Shown one piece after another: positions 12,851-13,944 of a stretch of DNA of 13,944 bases. Below the pieces are notes generated by a model that worked only from the letters and a program-made list of their open reading frames with translations, did not search any database and was not told where the DNA came from. Made by a program: the position numbers and the translations under genes. The number at the start of each line of letters is the position of its first letter. Within the stretch, counting starts at the first letter, position 1. Source of the DNA: Actinomycetota bacterium (GTDB lineage: Bacteria; Actinomycetota; Humimicrobiia; Humimicrobiales; Humimicrobiaceae); NCBI GenBank assembly GCA_028718045.1, contig JAQUMQ010000014.1, forward strand, positions 1-13,944. Direction: 5' to 3'.

Positions 12851-13944
12851 TCAACCTTTCGGAAGCACTCTGTAAACATCATAAACGGAATCGATATTTC
12901 TTAGGTTATTTATCAAATCCTTCAAGATATACTTATTCGAAACTTCAACTGTAAGCTTAAATTTCGCAAATCCATTTTTTCTTTGTGCGCCACCTGTCGC
13001 AGATATAATATTGATATCATATTCGCTTATTACATTCGTAATATCTTTTAAAAGTTTGATCCTGTCCAGTGCTTCGATCTCTATTTCAACATTGAACTTC
13101 AGCGGTGCGCTCTTATCCCAATTGACCTCGATTATTCTTGATTCTTCGTTCTTAAGCAATGTTTTAAAATTCGTGCAGTCTTCTCTGTGCACCGATATCC
13201 CGCGCCCTCTTGTTATGTATCCTATTATCTTATCGCCCGGGACGGGATTGCAGCATTTTGCCATGAATACCAAAACTCCATCCATACCCTTGACAGTTAT
13301 ACCGCTGCCCGGTTTTCTGATTTTTTCCTTCTGATGTATATCCTCTAGAGTCATTTCCTTCGGTTGATTGTCTCGCTGATTCATTTTTTTTATAACTTTA
13401 GTGAAAACCTGATGAGCGGAAATTTTATGTGTCCCTATATTCCTAAATAAAGTATCGGCTTTATCAAATGTCATTTCTTTTGCTACTTCTTCAAAAACAG
13501 CAAGGTTGACGGTTTTAAAGGAAAGTCCGTTTTTCCTTAAAATTTTTAACATGATTTCCTTGCCGGCATTTAATGATTCCTGCCTTTCTTCTCTACTAAA
13601 CCATTGCTTTATTTTATTTATCGCTTTTGCCGTTTTTACTACATTGAGCCAATCCCTGCTAGGACCTTTCGGAGTTTTTGAAACTATTATTTCCACTATA
13701 TCTCCATTTTCCAGCATGGTTTCGATCGGTACCATCTGAGAATTTATTTTTGCACCGATGCAGTTTTGTCCGATATCGGTATGAATCGCATAAGCAAAAT
13801 CTATTACGGTAGATTTTCTTGGAAGATTTACGACTTTTCCTTTCGGGGTAAAAACAAATACTTCATCTTCAAACAAATCAAGCCTTAAAGATTCCATATA
13901 ATCTTGAGGATTTTTCAGTTCTTTCTGCCAATCAAGAAGTTGCC
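12851..13944 (-). CDS. relA: RelA/SpoT-type (p)ppGpp synthetase/hydrolase, C-terminal part, cut by window edge
   Basis: Long RSH enzyme controlling the stringent response. The 363 visible residues are the regulatory half; the hydrolase and synthetase domains lie beyond the right edge. The frame is open to the edge (QLLDWQKELKNPQDY precedes the internal Met at 13897), so that Met is not the start. Order seen: TGS domain with EVFVFTPKGKVVNLP and DFAYAIHT, contacting the tRNA acceptor end in stalled-ribosome complexes; a helical region with GPSRDWLNVVKT; the zinc-finger/RIS domain with AKCCNPVPGDKIIGY and VHREDC; and a C-terminal ACT/RRM domain from about ALDRIKLLKDITNVI. The paired Cys and later Cys are intact, so ribosome sensing looks functional. 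Whether it is bifunctional Rel or a monofunctional synthetase cannot be judged here; a single bifunctional Rel is the Firmicute norm. Confidence 0.95.
   Translation of the reverse strand, partial: QLLDWQKELKNPQDYMESLRLDLFEDEVFVFTPKGKVVNLPRKSTVIDFAYAIHTDIGQNCIGAKINSQMVPIETMLENGDIVEIIVSKTPKGPSRDWLNVVKTAKAINKIKQWFSREERQESLNAGKEIMLKILRKNGLSFKTVNLAVFEEVAKEMTFDKADTLFRNIGTHKISAHQVFTKVIKKMNQRDNQPKEMTLEDIHQKEKIRKPGSGITVKGMDGVLVFMAKCCNPVPGDKIIGYITRGRGISVHREDCTNFKTLLKNEESRIIEVNWDKSAPLKFNVEIEIEALDRIKLLKDITNVISEYDINIISATGGAQRKNGFAKFKLTVEVSNKYILKDLINNLRNIDSVYDVYRVLPKG

Noticed and set aside
13895..13897. ATG 13897 as start of a separate short RSH-like gene
   Set aside because: The frame stays open to the window edge and the upstream residues (DWQKELKNPQDY) match the usual RSH sequence before the TGS domain, so this is an internal Met.
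1..13944. Mobile elements, CRISPR arrays, tRNA genes, toxin-antitoxin or defence systems
   Set aside because: None seen. All genes are conserved, co-directional and intact except the two cut by the window edges, with no transposase, integrase, regularly spaced repeats or recognisable tRNA sequence.

Overview
The window is a compact, AT-rich (by eye about one third G+C) bacterial chromosomal segment in which every supported gene lies on the minus strand, so it reads right to left. Gene content and order resemble Firmicutes, most plausibly a clostridium-like lineage: RSH (p)ppGpp enzyme - metallo-hydrolase - hisS - aspS - small structured RNA - alaS - ruvX - mltG - trmR - trhP - acyP - aroE - pilin - prepilin peptidase. 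Several parts recall the Bacillus subtilis relA/hisS/aspS/bsrA and alaS-yrrK-yrrL-yrrM-yrrN/O neighbourhoods. The taxonomic call is an inference from context, not a database result.

Right third (13944 to 9001): the C-terminal half of a long RSH alarmone enzyme runs off the right edge, followed almost without gap by a GTG-started glyoxalase-II-like metallo-hydrolase, a TTG-started hisS and aspS. AspRS carries His at the position that separates non-discriminating from discriminating bacterial AspRSs, hinting at indirect Asn-tRNA synthesis.

Middle (9000 to 5866): the only gene-free stretch above 300 bases (8566-9000) holds an RNA gene of about 190 nt with a good promoter (TTGAAT, 17 bp, TGcTAACAT), a perfect 14-bp helix joining its two ends and a U6 tail. 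Its size, architecture and position next to aspS make it a candidate 6S RNA. alaS follows, probably from its own weak promoter.

Left half (5852 to 1): ruvX, mltG, trmR and trhP are tightly packed. TrhP and TrmR catalyse successive steps of 5-methoxyuridine formation at tRNA position 34, and TrhP uses prephenate, a shikimate-pathway product; aroE lies two genes downstream. acyP sits between them. After a 270-base gap with two promoter candidates and a dyad comes a GspG-like type IV pilin/pseudopilin, then the N-terminal part of a prepilin peptidase, cut by the left edge.

Overall this is a housekeeping translation, cell-wall and stress region plus the edge of a type IV pilus or type II secretion locus. 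I see no mobile element, CRISPR array or defence system. The items most worth a second look are the RNA gene, the tRNA-wobble module, the AspRS specificity residue and the pilin control region.
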